Source: Sphingopyxis sp.
Lineage (GTDB): Bacteria > Pseudomonadota > Alphaproteobacteria > Sphingomonadales > Sphingomonadaceae
DNA length: 43,581 bases
Direction: 5' to 3'
NCBI GenBank assembly: GCA_013823985.1
Contig: PNNB01000030.1
Span: 1-43,581 of the forward strand
Below are positions 1 to 8,040 of this stretch, in pieces. The notes under the pieces were generated by a model that saw nothing but the letters and a program-made list of their open reading frames with translations, did no database searches and had not been told where the DNA came from. The position numbers and the translations under genes were made by a program. The stretch's first letter is position 1. Each line of letters begins with the position of its first letter.

Positions 1-2070
1 GGCATCCTTGATCTTGATGTCGAACCAGTCGGCGGTCAGCGACAGACCGGGAACCAGCCCCTTGGGCGATATAACCGTCCCGACCGTCCAGGTCGTCGAG
101 CTTTCGGGCTGAAGATCCGCGTTGCCGCCAACGGTTGTCAGGATCGTCGTGCCAAGCTGCACATAGTTTGCGGGGACGCCCGATGCTTGGCAATTGGCAA
201 TCAGCCCGGCGTTGCCGCTTGTCGAATAGCGCGAGCAGGGATCGGTCGTCGTCAGATTTCCTTCGGAAACACCGCCAAACAGTTCAGGGACGTTCGGAAT
301 ACGGAAGCCGGTGCCATATGTGCCGCGCAGCCGGAAACTATCGTTGATGACCCAGTCGAGGCTCGCCTTGTAATTCCAGTCGCTGCCGAACAGGTCGTAG
401 TTCGAATAGCGTACCGCGCCGCCAGCGGTCAGCGCCTGGAAGAAGGGCGTATCGGCAAGGATGGGTACCGAAAGTTCGAGATAGGCCTCCTTCGCAATAC
501 TGGTCCCCGAGATCGGGCTCTGCTGGTTGGTGTTGGCAATGCCGAGCACGGTCAGCGGATCGGGATCGCGCCAGCCTTTTTCCTTACGATAGACGACACC
601 GGTCGCGAAAGAGACAGCGCCTGCCGGCAGCTTGAACAGGTCGCCGTTGAGGTCGGCGGTGACAGTCGCGAGCTCGTTGCCGCCGCGGTCGCGCGAGGTG
701 AAGAGAATATAGTCGAGCACCTGCGGGGTCAGGTCGCCAAATCCGAGATAATCGCCGCACGGAATGGCCGCGCCCGGCGCAGGGCTGCAGACGCCGGTAT
801 TGATCGTATTCCGGACGCGCTCCAGATTGGCAATGTTGGTCGAACCGTCGACCGCGGTGTTGCGACCGAAAGCGCCCGCGACTTCCCAGCCCCAATTGTT
901 CGACAGCTTGCCGCGAAGGCCGAAGGTGCCTTGCCAGGTGTCCGTTTCCTGGAAGAATCGGCGTGGCCCCGGCTCGGCGAGGCGGCGCTGGATCAGGACG
1001 ATGTTTTGTCCCGTGGGGTTGGTCGGATTGTTTGCGGCGATCGACAGATTGCGCAACGTGCCCGGCGTCGCGATCTGGTTCGACTTGCGGAAGGTGTAGA
1101 GGAATTCGCCGAACGCCTCGATACTGTCGGTGAGGTCGTAGTCGGCGAAGAAGGCCGTGCTAACGCGTTCGACCGGGCTTACCGCATTGAGGAAGGGGTT
1201 CGAATTGAAGTTATGCTTGGCGGCGCTGTAGGGTTCAAAGAAATTGCCGTTGCCGCCCAGAACCTGGTTGAAGTTGATCTGCTGGCCGTTCGGCAACACG
1301 GCACGGCCACCGATCGTCGAGGCGCTGTTGACGCAGCCAAGGGTTCCCGGCGTCGTCTCGGCGAGCGAACAGGGTGCGCGGGTCGCCATATTGACCGCAC
1401 TCGTCTTCTGATAGGTAACCGCTGCCACGAAGCCCCCGCGGTCGTTGCGGACGCCCCAAAGCAGATCGGCGGTGAAATCCGAGCCATCGCCTTTTTCGGT
1501 AATGCCCTGCCGCACGCTGAGGCCAAGACCTTCATAATCGGTCCGGGTCACGAGGTTGACGACGCCTGCCATCGCGTCGGCGCCGTAGATCGCCGAAGCG
1601 CCGTCCTTGAGGACGTCGGTGCGCGCAAGCGCGGCGACCGGGATCATGTTGAGGTCGGGCGAGGAGTTTGCCCCGGTGCCGCCTGCAACAAGACGGCGGC
1701 CATTGAGCAGCACGAGGGTGCGCTTGATGCCGAGCCCGCGCAGGTTCACCTGGGCGGTACCATAGCCGTTGTTCGCCCAATAGGCGGACGTCTGGTTGCC
1801 CGCAAAGCCCGCGTTTGCAGGCAGACGTTGCAGCACGGTTTCGATATTCACCAGACCCGTGTTCTCGATCTGCTCGGCAGACACGACAGTTGCCGGGCCG
1901 ACGCCGGCAAGATCCTGCCGCCGGATGCGCGAACCGGTTACCACGATGTCGCTACCCGATTGGCTCGCCTCAGCCTCTGACGCGGCGGGCGACCCGTCCT
2001 GCGCCAACGCAGGCGTGGCAATCGTTGCGAGCACCGCCCCGCTCGCGAGCAATGATTTTCTGATGGACAT
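1..2070 (-). CDS. TonB-dependent receptor, 5' part (3' end outside window)
   Basis: Outer-membrane active transporter that imports a ligand with energy from TonB-ExbBD; the substrate cannot be told from this part. The reverse strand is open for 690 codons from an ATG at 2070 to the window edge. It begins with a signal peptide (MSIRKSLLASGAVLATIATP, then ALAQ) and a plug domain carrying the VVTGSRIRRQDL box and an ENTGLVNIETVLQRLP stretch. Barrel-type sequence follows, with RLRGTYGTGFRIPNVPELFGG and SLTADWFDIKIKDA near the edge. Family members of this type run to about 900-1000 residues, so roughly a quarter is missing. A large open frame on the plus strand over this gene is an antisense shadow. 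Confidence 0.93.
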   Translation of the reverse strand, partial: MSIRKSLLASGAVLATIATPALAQDGSPAASEAEASQSGSDIVVTGSRIRRQDLAGVGPATVVSAEQIENTGLVNIETVLQRLPANAGFAGNQTSAYWANNGYGTAQVNLRGLGIKRTLVLLNGRRLVAGGTGANSSPDLNMIPVAALARTDVLKDGASAIYGADAMAGVVNLVTRTDYEGLGLSVRQGITEKGDGSDFTADLLWGVRNDRGGFVAAVTYQKTSAVNMATRAPCSLAETTPGTLGCVNSASTIGGRAVLPNGQQINFNQVLGGNGNFFEPYSAAKHNFNSNPFLNAVSPVERVSTAFFADYDLTDSIEAFGEFLYTFRKSNQIATPGTLRNLSIAANNPTNPTGQNIVLIQRRLAEPGPRRFFQETDTWQGTFGLRGKLSNNWGWEVAGAFGRNTAVDGSTNIANLERVRNTINTGVCSPAPGAAIPCGDYLGFGDLTPQVLDYILFTSRDRGGNELATVTADLNGDLFKLPAGAVSFATGVVYRKEKGWRDPDPLTVLGIANTNQQSPISGTSIAKEAYLELSVPILADTPFFQALTAGGAVRYSNYDLFGSDWNYKASLDWVINDSFRLRGTYGTGFRIPNVPELFGGVSEGNLTTTDPCSRYSTSGNAGLIANCQASGVPANYVQLGTTILTTVGGNADLQPESSTTWTVGTVISPKGLVPGLSLTADWFDIKIKDA

Positions 2071-2117
2071 GCGAAACCCCCTTTTTGGTTACGTTATGAA
2101 CCTTAGAGAGCATCAAT

Positions 2118-2127
2118 TGTATATACA
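2118..2127. promoter_or_regulatory. Palindrome TGTATATACA upstream of the TonB receptor
   Basis: A perfect 10-bp palindrome lies 48 bp upstream of the receptor start in an AT-rich patch, next to a TTGACC word (minus strand) that could be a -35 element. It resembles a small repressor operator, perhaps for a GntR-type protein. The protein that would bind it is not identifiable here. Confidence 0.3.
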
Positions 2128-2519
2128 GGTCAACCCAAAAGAGTGTTCTTTTTCAATAAGTTAGCCGCGAGTCACGAAGTTGCACCGGATATGACTTATA
2201 CGCACCCCGCGCCCCTACCCCTCACCCGCGCGACATCTTTTTTCATCAAAAACGAAAACGCGGCCGCTGCACTTCCCTTGGCATCCCTTTCGCGTAATAT
2301 AATTACTTTGCCGGCAAGGCTCGTCGTGGGCGCCCCGCGGCTAAAAACGACGTAGTTCCAAAACGAGCAGTTACACATCGGCGGATGGGAGGGCTGAGTC
2401 GCCACCCGTCGCCAGCGCAGCGTTCAGCCGATGAAACAAGGAGTTTCAGGCACGGTCAAGGTCCGCCACGGAGCTATCGGGCGTCCGCAGCAGGGCGGAT
2501 GCGTCAAAGGGATTAATCG

Positions 2520-2535
2520 CTCGGCCATGGCCGAG
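2520..2535 (-). terminator. Possible terminator hairpin after the lipoprotein gene
   Basis: The palindrome CTCGGCCATGGCCGAG lies 15 bp beyond the stop codon of the lipoprotein gene. It can form a 6-bp stem with a 4-base loop on the minus-strand transcript. There is no clear U-run, so termination is only plausible. Confidence 0.3.
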
Positions 2536-2550
2536 ATGATTCGCCTCCGG

Positions 2551-2880
2551 TCAATCCAGATCACGCCAGGCATGCCGATCGGGTCTGGGCTCGGCCGGTG
2601 CGGCCTTATGCGGCGCGGCCGTTGCCTGCGGCGGCCCCGCAGATTCAAATTCTGGCGCCGGGCGCGATTTGGCAGGCGACCCGTCTGCTTCGGTCGTTGT
2701 CCCGGGGTCAGCAACCGATGGCGCGTCGGCCGCGATAGCCAATGGCATCACCATAGCCGGGGTCTCGCTAGCCGCAGCGGCGCTCTGTTCGGCGCTGGTG
2801 CTCGTCAACGCCGACTCGGCGCTGCATCCCGCCGCGGCAAACGCGAGCGCTGCCGTACCCATCAGAGCGACACATCTCAA
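2551..2880 (-). CDS. Small Pro/Ala-rich lipoprotein
   Basis: A 109-residue protein with a short hydrophobic signal ending in a lipobox (AAAGC, Cys19), so probably lipidated and anchored in the envelope. The mature part is low-complexity and rich in Ala, Pro and Ser, with a charged tail rich in Arg, His and Asp. I do not recognise a family. It follows the DUF411 gene by 30 bp on the same strand, at the distal end of the copA-copB-DUF411 run, so it is probably co-transcribed with copper genes; a metal role is inference from position only. Confidence 0.6.
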   Translation of the reverse strand: MRCVALMGTAALAFAAAGCSAESALTSTSAEQSAAAASETPAMVMPLAIAADAPSVADPGTTTEADGSPAKSRPAPEFESAGPPQATAAPHKAAPAEPRPDRHAWRDLD

Positions 2881-2910
2881 CTTACCGAACCCCAGCCCCG
2901 ATCCTGCGGC

Positions 2911-3438
2911 TTACGCGCGAAATTGAGCAATGCTGCCGTCCTTGCCAAACGCCATCACATCGAACGCGTCAGTGCTTCCGTCGGGCATTTCCATCCCGGG
3001 AGAGCCGCGCGGCATGCCGGGAACCGCAATCCCTTGAACAGCGGCAGGCTTGTCTCGGAGCAGTTTCGCGACATGTCGCATCGGGACATGTCCTTCGATC
3101 GCATAGCCGCCAACTAGCGCGGTATGGCACGACGCCAGCTGCCCTGGCACACGGTATCGCGCCTTGACCGCCGGCATGTCGCGGCGCTCTTCGACTGTAA
3201 CCCGATATCCTTCGGCGCGGGCAATATCGGCCCACGCTACACAGCAGCCGCATTCCGGGTCCCGATAGACGAGCATTGGCACGGCGTCCGTCATTTTGGC
3301 CAACGAGCGTATGGCCGTTGCCTTGGCATCCTGTTCAGCGGGCGGGGACTTGCCGTCGCACCCCGCAAGCGCAGCGCCACCCGCCACCGCAAAAAACTGG
3401 ATAATCGTCCGACGGTTATACTGTGATGCCATACCCAT
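2911..3438 (-). CDS. DUF411 metal-binding protein (copper cluster)
   Basis: DUF411 proteins are small exported proteins usually found beside copper-resistance genes and thought to bind metal; no enzymatic role is established. The protein has an N-terminal hydrophobic signal ending in a lipobox-like ALAGC. The family core follows: LVYRDPECGCCVAWADI, with the CGCC pair, a VEERRDMPAVKARYRVP segment and a SCHTALVGGYAIEGHVP motif with Cys and His. I chose the ATG at 3438 because GAGAG stands 6-10 bases before it; ATGs at 3450 and 3432 are alternatives. It lies 106 bp downstream of copB on the same strand, so it probably belongs to the copA operon. Confidence 0.88.
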   Translation of the reverse strand: MGMASQYNRRTIIQFFAVAGGAALAGCDGKSPPAEQDAKATAIRSLAKMTDAVPMLVYRDPECGCCVAWADIARAEGYRVTVEERRDMPAVKARYRVPGQLASCHTALVGGYAIEGHVPMRHVAKLLRDKPAAVQGIAVPGMPRGSPGMEMPDGSTDAFDVMAFGKDGSIAQFRA

Positions 3439-3543
3439 GCTCGCTCTCATGTCCGCCGCATCTGATCGACTTCGGACTGTCGCCGGTTTCGATGCCGTTC
3501 GCAGCAGAGGGCCTTTCCCATTTCTTCCTCCCGCCAGGCGAGG

Positions 3544-4725
3544 CTAGAACCAGGTTCGCACCCCCATAACGAAGCTCACGCTGTCGGCATCCTCGCCCGC
3601 GGCGCGAGCAAAGCGCGCGGTGTCGCCGACCTTGCGCGCCCATTCGACCCCCACATAAGGCGCAAATTCCTTCACGACTTCGTAGCGCAGGCGCAGCCCG
3701 AGCTCCATGTCGGACAAGCCCGACCCGACGCCGATTTCCGGAACATCCTGCAAAGCAAAATTGACTTCCGCCATCGGCTGGAGGATCAGCTTCTGCGTGA
3801 TGCGCTGATCATAATGACCTTCAAGCCGGCCGTGCAGATCGCCCTTGTGGGACAAGAACAGCGCGCCCTCGACCTCGAACCAAAAGGGTGCGAGCCCCTC
3901 GAAGCCAATCGTCGCATAGGTGCGGTCAGGCCCCGGCCCGAGATCTTGCCGGATGCCCGCCTGCGCATTGAAGTAAGGGCCGACGGCGCGGCTGTAGAGC
4001 AATTGGGTCTCGGTGCCTTCGATGCCCTCGCCAAAGACGCCCTCGCCTTCGCTCTTGATCGTCAATCGGTTGATGTCGCCGCCATACCAGGCCTCGCCGT
4101 CCCAGCGAAATCCGTCATGTCCCTTGCGCGCCTGATATTCGGCGAGGTTGAAACTGATGAAGGCGATCTTCTGTGCGCCATTTTCTTCCATCATCGCATG
4201 GCGCGAATGCTCCATTTCGGCTTTGCGAAAGATGCGGTCGGCGTACCAGTCGCTCGGCGGCGCAGGCGCGGCGGCGTCGCCCGGCGGCAAGTCGGTGCCG
4301 CTTGCCCCGCTCATATCGCCCGTGCCCGCCGTGGCCTCCTTCGGGGTGCAATGGCCCATCTTGGCATGTTCGGGCGGACAGTCGGGGTCGGACGGGGCGG
4401 CGGTGCCATGGTCCATCACGCCCATCTCGGGCATTTGCGCACCCGAAGCATCCGGTTCCGCGTCGGGCGTGCAATGGCCCATTGCCGCGTGCTCGGGCGT
4501 GCAACTTGCATCCTTGGATTTCATGTCCATGCCGCCATGATCCATCTTGGGCATCGGCGCAGGTTCGGTTCGCGGGTGCGCAGCGTGCGGCTTGGCAGCA
4601 GGTTTCTCAGCTTCGGTCGGCATAGTCATGCCCGGCATCGACGAATGGTCCATCGACTGCGCGGTGGCCGGAACGGCGAAGGCCAGCGCGGCGGTGCCCG
4701 CGAGAAAAAGCGACGCGCGGATCAT
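3544..4725 (-). CDS. copB: Copper resistance protein CopB (outer membrane)
   Basis: CopB is an outer-membrane protein that works with the periplasmic oxidase CopA in copper tolerance. The 393 residues comprise a signal peptide (to about residue 23), a Met/His-rich region (23-140) and a CopB beta-barrel from about 155 to the final aromatic residue (RTWF). The metal-rich region carries two copies of a C-x4-H-x2-M-x-H-C box (Cys75-Cys85 and Cys116-Cys126) plus several MDH and PGM words. Its ATG overlaps the copA stop as ATGA (4725-4722), indicating translational coupling. The reading frame stays open further upstream inside copA, but the signal peptide and the overlap fix the start at 4725. Confidence 0.95.
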   Translation of the reverse strand: MIRASLFLAGTAALAFAVPATAQSMDHSSMPGMTMPTEAEKPAAKPHAAHPRTEPAPMPKMDHGGMDMKSKDASCTPEHAAMGHCTPDAEPDASGAQMPEMGVMDHGTAAPSDPDCPPEHAKMGHCTPKEATAGTGDMSGASGTDLPPGDAAAPAPPSDWYADRIFRKAEMEHSRHAMMEENGAQKIAFISFNLAEYQARKGHDGFRWDGEAWYGGDINRLTIKSEGEGVFGEGIEGTETQLLYSRAVGPYFNAQAGIRQDLGPGPDRTYATIGFEGLAPFWFEVEGALFLSHKGDLHGRLEGHYDQRITQKLILQPMAEVNFALQDVPEIGVGSGLSDMELGLRLRYEVVKEFAPYVGVEWARKVGDTARFARAAGEDADSVSFVMGVRTWF

Positions 4726-6515
4726 GCATCGTCTCCCTTCGGACGGACGCTGACGACGCGCATCATCCCGGCGTGCATATGATAGAGCATGTGACAGTGA
4801 AAGGCCCAGTCGCCGAGCGCATCGGCGGTGAAGTCGAAGCTGGCGGTGCCGCCGGGCTGGACAAGGACCGTATGCTTGCGCGGCGAGCGATCGCCCTTGC
4901 CCGTGACCAGTTCGAAGAAATGGCCGTGGAGGTGGATGGGGTGGCTCATCATCGAATCGTTGATGAGGTTGATGCGTACCCGCTCGCCTTCGATAAACGG
5001 GATGGGCTCGTGATGGTCGGACATCTTGACGCCGTCGAACGACCACATGAAGCGTTCCATGTTGCCGGTGAGATGGATGTCGAGCGACCGCTCGGCTGCC
5101 CGCACATCGGGATTGCGCTCGAGCGCAACGAGATCGTGGTAAGTCAGCACCTTGTGCCCGACATCTTCAAGCCCTTGGCCGGGTTCGCCCATTCGGTCGA
5201 CCGGCATCGGCGAGATCGTCTGGACGCTGGGGTCGCGTTTGACCTGCGGCGCGACGTCGAAATCGCGCATACTATGTTGCATGCCGCCGTCGCCATGTCC
5301 CATCGCGGCATGATCCGTCTGCGCGGCATCGGCGGCCGGGGTGCAATGACCCATCGCGGCATGTTGGGGGGTGCAGGCGGCGTCGCCAGCCGTGCCGCCT
5401 GTCATCGCACCCATGCCCATGTCCTTCATGGTCGCCAGCGGCCGCTCGCGCAGTGGCGGCACTTCGGCAGCCATGCCGGCGCGCGGGGCGAGCGTCGCGC
5501 GCCCCATCCCGGACCGGTCATTCGCCTCGGCGACCAGCGTATAGGCGCGCTCTTCGACCGGGGTCACGATGACGTCGTATGTCTCGGCGACGGCGATCTG
5601 GAACTCATCGATCTCGGTCGGCACGACGTTGAGGCCGTCGGCTTGGACCACTGTCATGCGGAGGCCCGGAATGCGGACATTGAAGATCGTCATGGCCGAG
5701 GCGTTGATGATACGAAGCCGGACGCGCTCGCCGGGATTGAAAAGCGCGGTCCAATTGTCGCGCGGGCCATAACCGTTGACCAGAAACTGGTAGGTCGATC
5801 CGTTGACGTCGGCGATATCGGTCGGATCCATCCGCATCGCGCCCCACTCGACGCGTTCCTTGAGCGATTGGTCCTTGCCGGCAAGCAGCCCGGAGAGGGT
5901 CTGGCGCTGCATGTTGAAATGGCCGGGATTGACCTTCATCTTGCGAAAGATCGCCTCGGGCGACAGCTCGCTGTGGTCCGACAGCACGACGACATGTTCG
6001 CGGTCATAAGCGACCGGATCGGCGCCCGCCGGATCGATGACGATCGGGCCATAGTGACCGAGCTGCTCCTGCAGCCCCGAATGGCTGTGATACCAATAGG
6101 TCCCCGACTGGACGACCGGAAATTCATAAACGAACTGCGAACGCGGTTTGATGCCGGGAAAGCTGACGCCGGGAACGCCATCCATATGGAACGGCAGGAT
6201 CAGGCCATGCCAGTGGATCGAACTGTCTTCGTCGAGATCGTTGATCACCGTAAGGCGCGCCGTCTGCCCCTCCTTGAGTCGCACGAGCGGAGCCGGCACC
6301 GTGCCGTTAATCCCGATCGCGCGGCTGACCTTGCCGTCAATCCGCATCGTCTGGCGCGCGATGCGCAGGCTGATGTCATTGCCCGACACAGTTGGCAGCG
6401 GCGCGACAATTCCGGGCGACACAGCCTGCGCCCAGGCCGGGAACCAGGGTGCCAGCGCGGCGACGGTTCCGCCCCCCAACGCGCCACCCACGAAACGACG
6501 TCTGTCAATCTGCAT
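4722..6515 (-). CDS. copA: Copper resistance multicopper oxidase CopA
   Basis: Periplasmic multicopper oxidase that oxidises or sequesters copper. The 597 residues start with a twin-arginine signal (DRRRFVGGALGGG), so it is exported folded by Tat. All four copper-ligand motifs are visible: HWHG (101-104), WYHSHSG (141-147), HPIHLHGH (525-532) and HCHMLYHMHAGM (573-584). A Met/His-rich insertion at 364-416 contains a C-x4-H-x2-M-x-H-C box (Cys381-Cys391), the same box found twice in CopB. It is first in a minus-strand run with copB, the DUF411 gene and the lipoprotein gene. A sigma-factor-type promoter at 6546-6574 stands 31 bp upstream of the start. Confidence 0.97.
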   Translation of the reverse strand: MQIDRRRFVGGALGGGTVAALAPWFPAWAQAVSPGIVAPLPTVSGNDISLRIARQTMRIDGKVSRAIGINGTVPAPLVRLKEGQTARLTVINDLDEDSSIHWHGLILPFHMDGVPGVSFPGIKPRSQFVYEFPVVQSGTYWYHSHSGLQEQLGHYGPIVIDPAGADPVAYDREHVVVLSDHSELSPEAIFRKMKVNPGHFNMQRQTLSGLLAGKDQSLKERVEWGAMRMDPTDIADVNGSTYQFLVNGYGPRDNWTALFNPGERVRLRIINASAMTIFNVRIPGLRMTVVQADGLNVVPTEIDEFQIAVAETYDVIVTPVEERAYTLVAEANDRSGMGRATLAPRAGMAAEVPPLRERPLATMKDMGMGAMTGGTAGDAACTPQHAAMGHCTPAADAAQTDHAAMGHGDGGMQHSMRDFDVAPQVKRDPSVQTISPMPVDRMGEPGQGLEDVGHKVLTYHDLVALERNPDVRAAERSLDIHLTGNMERFMWSFDGVKMSDHHEPIPFIEGERVRINLINDSMMSHPIHLHGHFFELVTGKGDRSPRKHTVLVQPGGTASFDFTADALGDWAFHCHMLYHMHAGMMRVVSVRPKGDDA

Positions 6516-6545
6516 AAAATTCCCGATGCTGTATGGTCTTACGAG

Positions 6546-6574
6546 TCATACGCGGCGTACCTGCGCGCCCCTCA
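6546..6574 (-). promoter_or_regulatory. Predicted ECF-type promoter of copA
   Basis: On the minus strand TGAGGG (6574-6569) is followed after 15 bases by GCGTATGA (6553-6546). The identical pair with identical spacing occurs before the cnrYXH-like operon, and a near-identical pair before copC. It lies in the 95-bp gap between the sigma gene and copA. The shared architecture suggests recognition by the ECF sigma factor encoded next door. Confidence 0.65.
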
Positions 6575-6610
6575 CTCTCGCGACAAAATTCGTCTCGCGC
6601 CTGATGGCAC

Positions 6611-7195
6611 TTATTCTTTCGCGTGCAACGACGTTTCGCCGAGCAGGGCGCGCAACTTTGCGCGGGCGCGATAAAGGCGCGTCTCTACCGTCTTTTCGCT
6701 TGTCCGGAGCAAATCGGCTGTTTCCGCCTGGCTGAGTTCCTCGACCCCGCGCAGGATCAGAATTTCGCGCAGATTTGGCGGCAACCGCGACATAGCGGCA
6801 CGAACGCGCGCGAGTTCGGCGCGGTCCGCGGCCTCGGCATCGGGAGCCGGGCCGTCATTTGCGACATCATGGGCACTTTCCAGCGGCAGGGCGCGGGCGA
6901 AAAAGGACCGTACCGTGCGGCGGCGCCCCCAGTCGCGGCACTTATTGAGCGCGATGCGCGCGATCCAGATCCGGAATGGCCGGTCGGTGTCGTAGCGGCT
7001 GAGCGCCGCAAATCCTGCGACAAAGGTTTCCTGCGTCAAATCCAACGCCTCGTCCGGATCCCCAATGTTGTTGCGAATCAGTCGAAAGACCGGCGCCTTG
7101 TAGCGCCGCAGAAATTCGCGATGAGCAAGTTGCTGTCCAGCTTGGGCAAGAGCGGCGAGTTCGCGGTCGCTACATTGCGAGAGATCGAGACTCAC
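6611..7195 (-). CDS. ECF sigma factor, CnrH-like
   Basis: A 194-residue extracytoplasmic-function sigma factor. Region 2 is visible as a FLRRYKAPVFRLIRNNIGDPDEALDLTQETF segment (about 28-58), and region 4 as LPPNLREILILRGVEELSQAETADLL followed by the helix SEKTVETRLYRARAKLR (about 137-183). Translation starts at GTG 7195, overlapping the stop of the preceding sensor gene by 4 bp. It is the third gene of a Y-X-H order known from the cnr nickel/cobalt system of Cupriavidus, in which CnrH is released from CnrY when CnrX binds metal. Likely targets here are its own operon, copA and copC, which share a promoter pattern. Confidence 0.9.
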   Translation of the reverse strand: MSLDLSQCSDRELAALAQAGQQLAHREFLRRYKAPVFRLIRNNIGDPDEALDLTQETFVAGFAALSRYDTDRPFRIWIARIALNKCRDWGRRRTVRSFFARALPLESAHDVANDGPAPDAEAADRAELARVRAAMSRLPPNLREILILRGVEELSQAETADLLRTSEKTVETRLYRARAKLRALLGETSLHAKE

Positions 7196-7632
7196 CGTGC
7201 ATCGGCGGTCAACGCCTGGACCACGCTCTTGTCGAACATCTCGGCCTGATCGCGATCAAGGACCACGCGCATCGCGAACAGATGCTGGAGCATTTCCTTT
7301 TGCAACTCGCCCATCACCCGATGGGTCTCGTCGATCGCCTCGGTGACGCGCGGCCCGTAGCCATGCTCGGCCTCGATCGCCTGCGCGAGCCTGATGTTGG
7401 CGGCGCGCATGTCGAGTTCGAGGGCATCGCGCCGCACCGCGAATTTGGCCTCGATCCTGTCCATCTTTACCTGCTGCGCCGGCGAGAGCGTAAGCTCGCT
7501 GTGAAGCCGTGCGTGTAATTCGGTTTCGCTGGCACGCGGCGTCTCGACGACGAAGCGACCGGCGAGCACGCCGGCAAGCGCCGCGACGAAAGCAACCAGA
7601 CCGAACAGCAGCAACCGGCGCGACGGCGTCAT
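7192..7632 (-). CDS. Periplasmic metal sensor, CnrX-like
   Basis: A 146-residue protein with one N-terminal membrane helix (about 7-25) and an all-helical periplasmic domain of the CnrX/heavy-metal-resistance family. Counted from the ATG at 7632, the ligand pattern is H40-x3-H44, E61 and H117-x3-M121. These match, with constant offset, the five residues known to bind Ni/Co in CnrX (H42, H46, E63, H119, M123). The ATG overlaps the stop of the upstream gene by one base (TGATG), and its own stop overlaps the sigma gene. It probably senses periplasmic metal and signals through the small membrane anti-sigma. The position beside copper genes makes copper a candidate ligand, but the sequence cannot say which metal is physiological. 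Confidence 0.85.
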   Translation of the reverse strand: MTPSRRLLLFGLVAFVAALAGVLAGRFVVETPRASETELHARLHSELTLSPAQQVKMDRIEAKFAVRRDALELDMRAANIRLAQAIEAEHGYGPRVTEAIDETHRVMGELQKEMLQHLFAMRVVLDRDQAEMFDKSVVQALTADAR

Positions 7633-7895
7633 CAACGCGCGCCCAACATAGTCGCCGGGGCCAGGGGGCTAGGCGGGATGAGCGGCGTGATCGGGCTCGC
7701 GGCGACGGCGGGCGGAACGGCGGCGATACCGACAACAAAGCCTCCACCGAGCGAGACAAAAGCTGCAAGTGCCAACATCCGCTGCATCGCGGACGCCTCG
7801 CGCTGTCGGCTCGACAAGGCGGCGAGAATGCGATCATCGAGTATGTCGAGCGCGCCCGGCAACTTCGCTTCGTTCAAGATCCGGAGTTCGTCCAT
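7632..7895 (-). CDS. Small membrane anti-sigma factor, CnrY-like
   Basis: An 87-residue protein with a charged cytoplasmic N-terminal part (1-38, containing LPGALDILDDRILAALSSRQ), one transmembrane helix (about 39-60) and a Pro-rich periplasmic tail. This matches the size and topology of CnrY, the anti-sigma that holds CnrH. Sequence identity to CnrY is not obvious, so the call rests on topology, on gene order Y-X-H and on tight coupling to the sensor gene (1-base overlap). A promoter with the shared sigma-type pattern lies 29 bp upstream, so the module probably regulates itself. Confidence 0.72.
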   Translation of the reverse strand: MDELRILNEAKLPGALDILDDRILAALSSRQREASAMQRMLALAAFVSLGGGFVVGIAAVPPAVAASPITPLIPPSPLAPATMLGAR

Positions 7896-7923
7896 TGGTT
7901 TTTGCTACTAGCCCTTCCAAAGA

Positions 7924-7952
7924 TCATACGCGCACAATCCCATCATCCCTCA
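7924..7952 (-). promoter_or_regulatory. Predicted autoregulated promoter of the cnrYXH-like operon
   Basis: On the minus strand TGAGGG (7952-7947), a 15-base spacer and GCGTATGA (7931-7924) repeat exactly the pattern seen before copA. The site lies in the divergent gap between the anti-sigma gene and copC, 29 bp from the anti-sigma start. Confidence 0.65.
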
Positions 7953-7983
7953 GAAATAATCCGACGATCAGGCACAGATTTTC

Positions 7984-8012
7984 CAAGGGCCGGGCTCCGG
8001 ATTTGCGTATTA
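7984..8012 (+). promoter_or_regulatory. Predicted ECF-type promoter of copCD
   Basis: CAAGGG (7984-7989), a 15-base spacer and GCGTATTA (8005-8012) form a close variant of the pattern before copA and the cnrYXH-like operon. It ends 28 bp before the copC start, a spacing close to the other two sites. Confidence 0.6.
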
Positions 8013-8040
8013 GCAGGACAGACCCAAAATTGGAGCATTT

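Larger units (their letters stand above)
2071..2550. other. Intergenic stretch without a convincing gene
   Basis: About 480 bases lie between the TonB receptor start and the end of the lipoprotein gene. The part next to the receptor is AT-rich and should hold its promoter. It contains a 10-bp palindrome (2118-2127) and, at the far end, a CTCGGCC-type palindrome (2520-2535). Short open frames here have no recognisable start signal or family. Confidence 0.6.

Noticed and set aside
187..1980. Open frame of 597 codons on the plus strand
   Set aside because: It is antisense to the TonB receptor, whose signal peptide, plug and barrel motifs are clear. The plus-strand translation has no recognisable domain.
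2196..2405. Minus-strand frame of 69 codons upstream of the TonB receptor
   Set aside because: No ribosome site, no family and mixed composition; probably non-coding.
4773..6674. Open frame of 633 codons on the plus strand
   Set aside because: Antisense to copA, which has all copper motifs; GC-rich codon bias leaves the opposite strand open.
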